22,453 nt of DNA from the NCBI GenBank assembly GCA_025061245.1, contig JANZKD010000012.1, forward strand, positions 1 through 22,453, written 5' to 3'. Position numbers and translations under genes: made by a program. The stretch is from Candidatus Culexmicrobium profundum. GTDB taxonomy: Archaea > Thermoproteota > Methanomethylicia > Culexarchaeales > Culexmicrobiaceae. The notes beneath the pieces are model-generated. The model ran no database searches, was not told the DNA's origin, and was given only the letters and a program-made list of their open reading frames with translations. This document shows, piece by piece, positions 1 to 7,063 of the stretch; position 1 is the first letter of the stretch; every line of letters starts with the position of its first letter.

Positions 1-119
1 TGGAGGATAAAAACTTTCAGAAAAAAGAGTGATAATTAAAGAAGCAAAGCGTAGCTGTGTAAAGGTTTAATGCAAAAAAATAAATATACTGGTGAGTATA
101 TACTCACGGGTATATACCC
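1..119. other. Short region before the first gene
   Basis: No complete gene. Frame 1 is open from base 1 to a TAA at 37-39 (W-R-I-K-T-F-R-K-K-S-D-N), which could be the end of an upstream gene but is too short to assign. The rest holds the AT-rich promoter of the ATPase and the palindromes listed separately. Confidence 0.3.
92..119. promoter_or_regulatory. Two abutting perfect palindromes at the ATPase start (candidate operators)
   Basis: GTGAGTATATACTCAC (92-107) and GGGTATATACCC (108-119) are both perfect palindromes with the same core, G-x-GTATATAC-x-C. They touch each other, and the second ends directly against the ATG at 120. Their centres are 14 bp apart. A TATA-like stretch (about 80-88) would place the transcript start near 109-112, inside the pair, so a dimeric protein bound here should block transcription. 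The palindromes are seen directly; the operator role is inferred. Confidence 0.6.
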
Positions 120-1415
120 ATGAGTATAAAGAATATAATTATAAGAAGAAGTGAAGCAAAAAGCATTGAACAACATCCTGGATGGATCCTAGTTTATGGC
201 AGAAGAAAAACTGGAAAAACATTTATGCTTAGAAATTTCATTTCTTGGGACATTTACATTACTATTTCGAGAGGATTGAACGTTATAATTAACAGAAAAA
301 ACGGTGAAATTAAAGTTATTAGTTTAAGAAAAGTGCCATCAATAGTAGAAAACTCTCTAAAGAACGATAAGACGATTGTAATAGATGAATTTCAACGACT
401 TCCAGAATATTTCTGGGATATTCTATCCAGCTATCATCCAAGGGGCAAATTAATCCTAGCAGGAAGCAGTCTAAGTATAGTCAACAAAGTCTTCTCAAAA
501 AGAAGCCCCTTACTCGGACTATTATTGCCAATAAAAATAGATTTAATTAAGCCTAGCGATGCTATAAACTCGCTTATAGCCTTAGGGTTAAATGCAAGAG
601 AAGCTATTGAATGGAGTGTGATAATTAGAGATCCATGGATAATACCTCACATCAACTTAGAGAAACCTATACAAAGTGAAATAATAAGACTACTACCACT
701 AATAATCGACACATCAATCAGCTTAATTGGAGAAATATTCCGCGACGAAGAAAGACTTTTAACAAAAACATATGAAGCAATACTATACTCAATAGCAACT
801 GGAAGTTGGAAATTAGAAGAAGTTGCAAGAGATCTCTATCAAAAAGGAATAATTGACCAGCCACGCCTAGAATATGCATCAGCATATATTGATAGACTAA
901 GTAAAATGGGTCTAATAGAGAAAATACCACTCTACAAGAGTCGAACCCGAGTCTACTTGAAATTAAGATCACACATAATGAATATAGCTATAAAAATTGG
1001 AGAGAAAACAGGAATAACTGAGTATACCTCAAGAATACCCACAAATCTAGTAGAAGCAGTTAAATCAGCATATGGCATAGAATTACAATTCTTCATTGGT
1101 GAAGCATTAGCTGAAATCAAAAATCTACTTAGAGCCTACACAATTCTCCCCAAGGAAGAAGGAGATATAGACATAGTACTTTTAGACAAAAAGAAAAAAG
1201 CAATTATGGCAGTTGAAGTTAAATCCAGTCCACCAAGAAAAATCGACATTATAAACATAAAAGAAAGAGGAGAGAAAATAGGTGCTAGAGAAACAGCAGT
1301 TTTCACATTAACTGAACTTAAAAAAGAAGAAATCATGGGGACGCATATAATTACACCAAGAAAATTAATAGACATGTTATCTTTAAATAAACATGATATT
1401 ACTCCAGTTAATTAA
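120..1415 (+). CDS. Archaeal AAA-type ATPase with DUF234-like PD-(D/E)XK C-terminal domain
   Basis: A 431-residue P-loop ATPase of the large archaeal family (Pfam archaeal ATPase plus DUF234). Walker A is GRRKTGKT (residues 27-34) and Walker B is TIVIDEFQ (85-92, with D89 and E90). A helical/winged-helix middle follows. The C-terminus has GDIDIVLL (348-355) and AVEVKS (364-369), which match the D...ExK core of PD-(D/E)XK nuclease-like domains. The family is common in archaea; its role is poorly known, with chaperone-like, defence and mobile-element roles all suggested. Start: the ATG at 120 follows the twin palindromes directly and has no Shine-Dalgarno, which fits a short or absent leader. 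Its stop overlaps the convergent DUF116 stop by two bases. The family call is firm; cellular role unknown. Confidence 0.85.
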   Translation: MSIKNIIIRRSEAKSIEQHPGWILVYGRRKTGKTFMLRNFISWDIYITISRGLNVIINRKNGEIKVISLRKVPSIVENSLKNDKTIVIDEFQRLPEYFWDILSSYHPRGKLILAGSSLSIVNKVFSKRSPLLGLLLPIKIDLIKPSDAINSLIALGLNAREAIEWSVIIRDPWIIPHINLEKPIQSEIIRLLPLIIDTSISLIGEIFRDEERLLTKTYEAILYSIATGSWKLEEVARDLYQKGIIDQPRLEYASAYIDRLSKMGLIEKIPLYKSRTRVYLKLRSHIMNIAIKIGEKTGITEYTSRIPTNLVEAVKSAYGIELQFFIGEALAEIKNLLRAYTILPKEEGDIDIVLLDKKKKAIMAVEVKSSPPRKIDIINIKERGEKIGARETAVFTLTELKKEEIMGTHIITPRKLIDMLSLNKHDITPVN

Positions 1416-1969
1416 CGTAAATTTAAACAACTATACAAGTCCTTCCAATTCACTATGGTATTAACACATCCATCTCTCAATAAAGGTATCCCCTGACCTA
1501 TTATATTGAATTTCTCTGTGATGAAACTTCCAAGAATTAATTCTTTTAAGCATGCTACGCCAATGCATGCTTTAGGTTTAAATTTCTTAAATATTTTTTC
1601 AACTACACTTCCTCCAGGAATAATAAAGACTTCCTGATACCCCAATTTTTTAGCATAGCGTATTACTCTACTTATTTCACATTTTATACAGCTAAGATTA
1701 CACTCGTACCCAAATTCATTTAGTTTCGCAGGGCAATCTCTAGGCCGTAGACATTGGGGTAACAGTAAAATTCTCTTTGAGAAAGGTATTTTTGAAAACT
1801 TCAATTTATTTGCATTATTTTTCAATTCCACATATAATTTAAGGATCTCCTTTTCATCAATTTTTAATTTTACAGCTAATTGTTCAAGTTTCTTAAGTAC
1901 AATACTACTAATCTTCAATTTAGCTAACCGATTTATGATTTGCATAACGAAGTTTTCATCACTAGCCAT
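1412..1969 (-). CDS. DUF116 family protein
   Basis: A 185-residue protein matching the DUF116 family of archaea and bacteria. The N-terminal ~65 residues are helical and basic. The C-terminal part carries clustered cysteines: CLRPRDCPA (with LLPQ before it), then C-N-L-S-C-I-K-C, then IIPGGSVVEKI, then the ACIGVAC pair. The number and spacing of cysteines suggest a metal or Fe-S site, but the family has no firm function. Start: ATG at 1969 has no Shine-Dalgarno; a TATA-like element on this strand (RC of 1995-2004) lies about 29 nt upstream, so the transcript is probably leaderless. It is convergent with the ATPase and divergent from the tRNA-binding-domain gene. Confidence 0.8.
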   Translation of the reverse strand: MASDENFVMQIINRLAKLKISSIVLKKLEQLAVKLKIDEKEILKLYVELKNNANKLKFSKIPFSKRILLLPQCLRPRDCPAKLNEFGYECNLSCIKCEISRVIRYAKKLGYQEVFIIPGGSVVEKIFKKFKPKACIGVACLKELILGSFITEKFNIIGQGIPLLRDGCVNTIVNWKDLYSCLNLR

Positions 1970-2088
1970 AATATTTAGAGTAGTTATAAGGCAAGTATAA
2001 AAAGTTAACGTTTGGCAAATAAGCTTACAATTAAAATAATAACATTTAAGTTAGGTAAGAAAATTAATCTAGGAGTGAGGTGGCAGCG

Positions 2089-2418
2089 ATGAAGTATGTT
2101 AGTTTTAGCGAGTTCATGAAGATGGATATTAGAATTGGAAAAGTTTTGAAATGTGAACGAATACCTGGTAGAAGTAAGATATTGAAAGCTATAGTTGATG
2201 TGGGTGAAGAAAAGCCAAGAATCATGATTGTCGGTGGAGGAAACATTTACCCTCCAGAATATTTTGAAAATAAATTATTTGTAGCTATAGTCAATCTTGA
2301 ACCAAAAATTATTGCTGGAATTAAATCGGAGGGTATGCTTCTAGCAGCTGATTATAAGGGTAAACCCTATTGGTTAACTGTAGATGGAGAAGTTCCTCCA
2401 GGAACAAGAGTCAGATGA
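2089..2418 (+). CDS. Small tRNA-binding (EMAP-II/CsaA-type) OB-fold protein
   Basis: A 109-residue stand-alone tRNA-binding domain, as in the C-terminus of MetG, EMAP-II/Arc1p and CsaA. The diagnostic N-terminal pattern FMKMDIRIGKVLKCE is followed by an IVGGGNIYP stretch and then ANL-like NLEPKIIAGIKSEGMLLAA, the conserved core in which ligands contact the OB barrel. Such proteins act as tRNA-binding cofactors or chaperone-like factors. A GTG at 2080 is in frame, but the ATG at 2089 is preferred: GGAGTGAGGTGG lies 5 nt upstream, and translation from ATG begins with the expected family N-terminus. The residues after the core (LTVDGEVPPGTRV) are also typical of the family end, so the gene is complete. 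Confidence 0.88.
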   Translation: MKYVSFSEFMKMDIRIGKVLKCERIPGRSKILKAIVDVGEEKPRIMIVGGGNIYPPEYFENKLFVAIVNLEPKIIAGIKSEGMLLAADYKGKPYWLTVDGEVPPGTRVR

Positions 2419-2494
2419 ATCAAAAGTTTTAAATTAACGTCCTTACTATTTGGTTTAATCCATAACTACAAGGCTGTATAAGGTGCAAATATAC

Positions 2495-3745
2495 ATGTTA
2501 GAAGGTGTAAGAAAATTCTTCAGCAAACAGAGTAAAAACTTCATAGTACTATTATTTAGAAGAGGATACACTTCATTATTTAACAACATACCTATGCAGT
2601 ATACTTCACTCTACATGAAAACTCTCGGAGTAAAGGAAATAGGTATTGGTTATCTGAGAAGTCTAGGAGACATTGCATCAACCATAATTTCACCATTCCT
2701 TGGATTCATAGCTGATGTTAAAAGCCTTAAAAAAGCCTTAATGATCGCTATGGCAATCGAAGTTGTTGCACCATTGTTTTATCTTTTTGCATGGGATTGG
2801 CAATTATTAACTTTAGCTGTGATCTTCTCGACACTTACATTGAATATTGGAGGTATAGTGGAAGTAGTTTATATTGCCAATTCGCTTAGAAGAACAACTA
2901 GAGCAACTGGATTTGGAGTGATTAACACTGTTTCTATAATAGCATCATTAATAGCACCAATAATAGCTGCCTTTATAGTTGAACAATTTGGTGGAATAAC
3001 TACTAATGGTATTAGACCATTATTCATCATTCAATTCTTTGGATTAGCATTACTAGCTCCAATCACACTCATATTCCTCAAAGACATTAAAGGAAGTGGT
3101 AAAAAATTCAATTTAAAAGAGGATTTCAAGAGTATGTTCAATATTCTACGAAATAGACGATGGCTTCAACGATGGGTAATCGTCGAAGCATTAGGTGGAT
3201 ACGTATGGGGGACAACAACACCCTACATTATGATCTATGCAGTTGAATATAAAGGAGCATCACCTTGGATACTAGGCATAATGGGGACTATACTAAACGC
3301 ATTTTCATTCGCCTCCTCCATACCAATAGGAAGATTAGGAGATAAAATTGGAAGAATAAAAACACTCGTTATGATTAGACCGGCATTTCATCTCTCCCTA
3401 CTATTATTCATATTCGCTCCAAATCCATATTTCCTAATAATTGCATGGGCCTTCAGAGGAATATTCTTCTCAAGCATGGCTTTATGGCAAACAATTGCAA
3501 TGGAACTTGTACCTGAAGAAGAGCGGGGCAGATGGTCAGGAATTAAAGGCTTTTTATCAGGATTAGCTAGAATTCCAAGTTCAATCGTAGGCGGTTACAT
3601 GTGGACTTATCTTGGACCACAAACGCCATTCATTGCAGCTCTCATAATTGATCTCTTCATAAGACTACCACTACTATACATGACACCAGAAACTTTAAAG
3701 AAAAAGGAATACTTCGAAATGTACTCTGGAGCACAAAATAATTAA
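2495..3745 (+). CDS. Major facilitator superfamily (MFS) transporter
   Basis: A 416-residue, 12-helix secondary transporter. Two six-helix halves are joined by a charged loop near residues 205-225. The second half has a clear motif A, GRLGDKIGRIKTL, after its second helix; the first half has the weaker equivalent GFIADVKSLKKALMI. EEERGRWSG near residue 350 is the acidic loop common in drug and metabolite MFS proteins. Substrate cannot be read from sequence. A GTG at 2483 is in frame, but ATG at 2495 with AAGGTG 8 nt upstream is the better start. It stands alone, 76 nt after the tRNA-binding-domain gene and 336 nt before the fatty-acid operon. It is intact, unlike the MFS remnant at 14.2-14.8 kb. 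Confidence 0.85.
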   Translation: MLEGVRKFFSKQSKNFIVLLFRRGYTSLFNNIPMQYTSLYMKTLGVKEIGIGYLRSLGDIASTIISPFLGFIADVKSLKKALMIAMAIEVVAPLFYLFAWDWQLLTLAVIFSTLTLNIGGIVEVVYIANSLRRTTRATGFGVINTVSIIASLIAPIIAAFIVEQFGGITTNGIRPLFIIQFFGLALLAPITLIFLKDIKGSGKKFNLKEDFKSMFNILRNRRWLQRWVIVEALGGYVWGTTTPYIMIYAVEYKGASPWILGIMGTILNAFSFASSIPIGRLGDKIGRIKTLVMIRPAFHLSLLLFIFAPNPYFLIIAWAFRGIFFSSMALWQTIAMELVPEEERGRWSGIKGFLSGLARIPSSIVGGYMWTYLGPQTPFIAALIIDLFIRLPLLYMTPETLKKKEYFEMYSGAQNN

Positions 3746-3751
3746 AATATC

Positions 3752-3774
3752 TATTTAAATCGTTAAATAACGAA
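3752..3774 (+). repeat. Direct repeat copy A
   Basis: TATTTAAATCGTTAAATAAC followed by GAA. It matches 3941-3963 at 20 of 23 positions (differences at positions 6, 12 and 18), 189 bp apart. Both copies carry AATCG-TAAAT-ACGAA with single changes in the gaps. It begins 6 bp after the MFS stop codon. Confidence 0.5.
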
Positions 3775-3890
3775 GATTATGAGAAACAGTAAATAATAAT
3801 CGTGAATAAGAAGTCTCATAGTCAAACTTAATATCAACTAATAATTGGAAAGCGAAATCAAATCTCCATATTTATGTGTTTGATTAAAAA

Positions 3891-3915
3891 TTAGTTAAAG
3901 GATTCCTTAAACTAA
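3891..3915. promoter_or_regulatory. 25-bp imperfect inverted repeat (candidate operator)
   Basis: TTAGTTAAAGGA-T-TCCTTAAACTAA: two 12-bp arms around a single central base, with 11 of 12 positions pairing. It lies between the two direct-repeat copies and upstream of the acyl-CoA operon. Low complexity makes chance matches easier, but the GGA/TCC core and the arm length favour a real dyad. It could bind a regulator of fatty-acid metabolism; that is inference. Confidence 0.4.
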
Positions 3916-3940
3916 TTAGTTAAATATTGCTAAATAAAGC

Positions 3941-3963
3941 TATTTTAATCGATAAATGACGAA
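3941..3963 (+). repeat. Direct repeat copy B
   Basis: TATTTTAATCGATAAATGAC followed by GAA, the second copy of the 23-bp repeat at 3752-3774. It lies about 120 bp upstream of the hydroxyacyl-CoA dehydrogenase start. Its function is unknown; a regulator site or an old duplication would both fit. Confidence 0.5.
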
Positions 3964-4081
3964 TAAAATTTCACAAAAACATAATAGAAATCTATAAACC
4001 TAGTAGAAATTTATTACTTTGTATATTCCATTTTTCATAAAGTTTAAAGCAGTCATCTATCAAATTTCTCTTGGTGAAAAT

Positions 4082-4948
4082 ATGAAGGTTGAAGATATAA
4101 GGGAAGTTGCAATTATTGGTGCTGGTGTTATGGGAAGAGGAATAGCACAGGTTTTCGCTCAATCAGGTTATCAAGTATATATTTGCGACATAAAACAGGA
4201 AATTTTGGATAATGCAATAACAACAATTAAAAAGTATATTTATAGAGCAGTTGAAAAAGGTAAAATCTCTGAAGCTGATGCCAAAGAAATTTTAGATAGA
4301 ATTAAAACGACAACTGATATAAAAGAAGCAGTTAAAAATGCAGATTTCATAGTGGAAGCTGTTTTTGAAAGTATGGATGTGAAGAAAAGTGTTTTTAAAG
4401 ACTTGGATACCTATGCTCCTTTCCATGCAATTTTAGCATCAAATACTTCATCACTTAGTATAACTGAAATTGCTATGGCAACAAATAGACCTGAAAAAGT
4501 AATAGGAATGCACTTCTTTAATCCAGCACCCTTAATGAAACTAGTTGAAATTGTAAAGGGAGCGCGAACATCAGATGAAACTTTCAAAATAACCTTCGAA
4601 TTAGCTAAGAAACTTAATAAAACCCCAGTTGAAGTTAAGGAGGCACCAGGATTTATCGTCAATCGGCTATTGATACCCTTCATCAATGAGGCAATATATC
4701 TCGTAATGGAAGGAGTTGCAACTCCAAAGGACATTGACACTGCATGTAAATTAGGATTAAATCACCCCATGGGACCACTAGAGCTAGCTGACTTCATCGG
4801 GTTAGACGTAGTATTAGCAATCATGGAAACCTTATATAAAGAGCTGGGAGACCCCAAGTATAGACCATGCCCACTACTGAGAAAAATGGTTAGAGCAGGA
4901 TTACTTGGAAGAAAAACAGGAAAAGGATTCTATGACTATGGGAAGTGA
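4082..4948 (+). CDS. 3-hydroxyacyl-CoA (3-hydroxybutyryl-CoA) dehydrogenase
   Basis: A 288-residue NAD(P)-dependent dehydrogenase that interconverts (S)-3-hydroxyacyl-CoA and 3-oxoacyl-CoA in beta-oxidation-type or C4 pathways. The Rossmann site is IIGAGVMGRG (G13, G15, G18). Family catalytic residues are in place: the Ser of SNTSSLSI, His of GMHFFNPAPLMKLVEIV with its downstream Glu, and Asn of PGFIVNRLL. The C-terminal helical domain ends in the typical GLLGRKTGKGFYDY. Length matches the single-domain bacterial type. A frame opens at TTG 4019, but the ATG at 4082 with GGTGA at 4073-4077 gives the canonical N-terminus. The enoyl-CoA hydratase starts 4 nt after its stop, so the two are co-transcribed and catalyse successive steps. 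Confidence 0.93.
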   Translation: MKVEDIREVAIIGAGVMGRGIAQVFAQSGYQVYICDIKQEILDNAITTIKKYIYRAVEKGKISEADAKEILDRIKTTTDIKEAVKNADFIVEAVFESMDVKKSVFKDLDTYAPFHAILASNTSSLSITEIAMATNRPEKVIGMHFFNPAPLMKLVEIVKGARTSDETFKITFELAKKLNKTPVEVKEAPGFIVNRLLIPFINEAIYLVMEGVATPKDIDTACKLGLNHPMGPLELADFIGLDVVLAIMETLYKELGDPKYRPCPLLRKMVRAGLLGRKTGKGFYDYGK

Positions 4949-4952
4949 AAAT

Positions 4953-5738
4953 ATGGAGTTTAAAAAAATAATTTATGAGGAAGATGTTGAGAAAGGAATT
5001 GCTAAAATCATCATTAATAATCCTCCACTAAATGTGCTGGATTCTGAAGCATTAAAAGAGCTTTTCGTAATAGTCGATCATATAAGCAAAAACAACCTAA
5101 TACGAGTCGCAATAATTAGAGGTTCAGGAGAAAGAGCATTTAGCGCAGGAGCAAATCTCAAAGAATTCGCTAAATATGGTTTACATGAATCTAAGGAGGC
5201 AGCTCTACTTGGACACAAGGTAATGAATGCAATAGCTTCATCACCTAAACCCTTCATCGCAGCCGTAAACGGATATGCGCTTGGAGGAGGATGCGAACTA
5301 GCATTAGCATGCGACATTATCATAGCTTCTGAAAATGCCAGATTTGGAAATCCAGAAGTAACCCTGGGTATAATACCTGGTTGGGGAGCCACACAGCGAT
5401 TACCAAAAATAATTGGAGAAAAGAAAGCTAAAGAACTACTATTAACAGGAAATGTAATTACTGCTGAAGAAGCATTAAAGCTAGGAATAATAAATAAAGT
5501 TACATCTCTAGAGGAGTTAGATAAGGTAGCAGAGGAAATCGCACTAAAAATTGCAAAAAATGCTCCATTAGCAGTGTCAGCAGTAAAACAACTAGTCAAT
5601 AAAAGCTTCGAAGTAAGTTTAGATGCAGGAATTCTCCTTGAAGTTGAAGCATTCAGCAGCTGCTTCACAACTGAAGATAAAAATGAAGGTATTCAAGCAT
5701 TCTTCGAAAAAAGAGAACCAAAATTCAAGGGAAGATAA
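4953..5738 (+). CDS. Enoyl-CoA hydratase/isomerase (crotonase family)
   Basis: A 261-residue crotonase that hydrates trans-2-enoyl-CoA to 3-hydroxyacyl-CoA, the step next to the upstream dehydrogenase. The oxyanion-hole loop is FSAGANLKEF. Both catalytic glutamates of true hydratases are present: one in GGGCELALACD and one in FGNPEVTLGIIPGWGATQRL. This favours hydratase over the isomerase-only or hydrolase members. The frame is open from 4905 inside the previous gene, but ATG 4953 is preferred: it lies 4 nt after that gene's TGA, the purine-rich GGGAAGTGA just upstream can serve as ribosome site, and the protein then begins at the normal position. A T-rich run follows the stop. Confidence 0.92.
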   Translation: MEFKKIIYEEDVEKGIAKIIINNPPLNVLDSEALKELFVIVDHISKNNLIRVAIIRGSGERAFSAGANLKEFAKYGLHESKEAALLGHKVMNAIASSPKPFIAAVNGYALGGGCELALACDIIIASENARFGNPEVTLGIIPGWGATQRLPKIIGEKKAKELLLTGNVITAEEALKLGIINKVTSLEELDKVAEEIALKIAKNAPLAVSAVKQLVNKSFEVSLDAGILLEVEAFSSCFTTEDKNEGIQAFFEKREPKFKGR

Positions 5739-5745
5739 GTTTAAA

Positions 5746-5760
5746 TACTTATTTTTTTAT
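5746..5760 (+). terminator. T-rich run after the crotonase gene
   Basis: CTTATTTTTTTATATATA begins 8 nt after the crotonase stop. Archaeal RNA polymerase stops at T-rich runs without a hairpin, so this could terminate the operon. The same AT block probably also serves as the promoter of the secreted-protein gene (TTTAAATA at 5741-5748), so the two roles cannot be told apart here. Confidence 0.4.
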
Positions 5761-5777
5761 ATATATAGGGGATAAAT

Positions 5778-7061
5778 GTGAAGAAAAATAAAATCTTTAT
5801 AGGAATCATAATTACAATCTTTTTAACTTTTACGCTATTCTTAGCACCGTCAATAATGATAGGTGCACCTTTAGAGGACTCGATACTCGCTCAACAAATA
5901 TTAATAGACATGCTCAATGGCAAATTAACCGGCTTCATAAAATTAACTGTTAAACCAATCGTTAACAATACTCCAATTCAGGATACCGTCTGGTTTATTG
6001 CGATACATAACTTTACAGGTCAAGAACACAAATATGAATTATCCGATAGAATTATTTATGAAAAATTCGTTAAACCAGGTACGTATAATATAAAGGTTAA
6101 TAGAATACCGATTGGAGTAACACTAAAAGGTAAGACAAAATACAGACACATTGAATTATATGTCCACGTGGCAACTGAAAAATACTCAGGTGGGATGTAT
6201 ATAGTAATCGAACCAGACCTACCAATAAAAAACGTCGAGGTCAAAGTTCCACTCCATATGAGAAGGAAGGTTGCATTAGCAAATTCATCATGTAATGGAG
6301 TGATGAGCATTAATAACTGCCCTCAAGACACATACGAGGTCTCCCAACAGGTTCAACTGGTATCCCTCAAATGTGGAGAGTGTCATTCAATAAGTGGAAT
6401 AAAGGTCCAATGGTGGATTGAAAAGAACACTAAGATGTACTTCACTCATCACAGTAGAGATATAACATATAAATGGAGTGATCTAGGTGGACCCTGCTAT
6501 GCATTACTTGAGAAAACTGATAGTGGTTGGTATCAGTCTGGAAAAGCTCCAGCTGAATCAAGTAGAAGAGATTGTGTTGAGCAGGTTAACTTGGGTGCAG
6601 TTGAAGTTTTGGCAAATGTAAGTTATAAGTGTGAAAGATGGTATGATTCAAATTTTGTAGGAGTCAACGGAGAACATTATGATTACGAATATTACGTTAT
6701 GACACCAATTGACCTTATAAATTTAAGGAGGGGAGAAAAAATAGACTGTGATCAATGCGGGGAAAAGCCTCCAGCTGGATATATTGTTCTAAGTGAGGAA
6801 TTTTATGACACTGATATTGAATTTGAAACTGGAGATGAAGGATATTGGGAGTGGACATCAGTATCCATTGGCTTCAGTTTTTCAAGTGGAAACACAATTA
6901 CATTTGCTGGGAGTATCTCTGCTGTCCGTAAGTCTATTGAAGCACCATATGTCCGTGTAATAGTTCAGCAATGGGGTAATTCGCAGAAAGAATATTATTT
7001 CTGGTTTGAAAACAACACTAAGGATTCCCATATAGTCCATCTTTCATGGATACCACCATGA
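5778..7061 (+). CDS. Secreted or surface-anchored protein of unknown function, cysteine-containing
   Basis: I do not recognise the family. The 427 residues start with a clear secretion signal: MKKNK, then a hydrophobic run to about residue 30 (IFIGIIITIFLTFTLFLAPS). The rest is soluble and beta-rich, with no C-terminal anchor. There are ten cysteines after the signal region, including a C-G-E-C and a C-D-Q-C pair, suggesting disulfides or a metal site. At least five N-x-S/T sequons (NNTP, NFTG, NSSC, NVSY, NNTK) would allow archaeal surface glycosylation. The start is GTG at 5778: the overlapping ATG at 5776 is out of frame and runs straight into TGA. GGGGAT just upstream can pair with rRNA. 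It stops 2 nt from the convergent aminotransferase stop. Confidence 0.7.
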   Translation: MKKNKIFIGIIITIFLTFTLFLAPSIMIGAPLEDSILAQQILIDMLNGKLTGFIKLTVKPIVNNTPIQDTVWFIAIHNFTGQEHKYELSDRIIYEKFVKPGTYNIKVNRIPIGVTLKGKTKYRHIELYVHVATEKYSGGMYIVIEPDLPIKNVEVKVPLHMRRKVALANSSCNGVMSINNCPQDTYEVSQQVQLVSLKCGECHSISGIKVQWWIEKNTKMYFTHHSRDITYKWSDLGGPCYALLEKTDSGWYQSGKAPAESSRRDCVEQVNLGAVEVLANVSYKCERWYDSNFVGVNGEHYDYEYYVMTPIDLINLRRGEKIDCDQCGEKPPAGYIVLSEEFYDTDIEFETGDEGYWEWTSVSIGFSFSSGNTITFAGSISAVRKSIEAPYVRVIVQQWGNSQKEYYFWFENNTKDSHIVHLSWIPP

Positions 7062-7063
7062 AA

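Larger units (their letters stand above)
3746..4081. other. 336-bp AT-rich intergenic region with repeats and the hydroxyacyl-CoA operon promoter
   Basis: No reading frame of note. It contains an imperfect direct repeat (3752-3774 and 3941-3963, 20 of 23 identical) and an imperfect inverted repeat at 3891-3915. A TATA-like CATAAAGTTTAAAG (about 4036-4049) precedes the GGTGA ribosome site at 4073-4077. A reading frame opens at a TTG at 4019, but this part resembles leader sequence rather than protein. Confidence 0.55.

Noticed and set aside
1..39. Possible end of a gene entering from the left
   Set aside because: Twelve codons before a stop are too few to tell coding from chance.
1412..1415. 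Overlapping convergent stop codons of the ATPase and DUF116 genes
   Set aside because: A close-packed convergent end is ordinary in compact archaeal genomes and suggests nothing further.
5078..5668. 196-codon minus-strand open frame inside the crotonase gene
   Set aside because: It is antisense to a gene with complete catalytic motifs, its translation is Ser/Ala/Phe-rich without any known pattern, and it has no promoter or ribosome site of its own.
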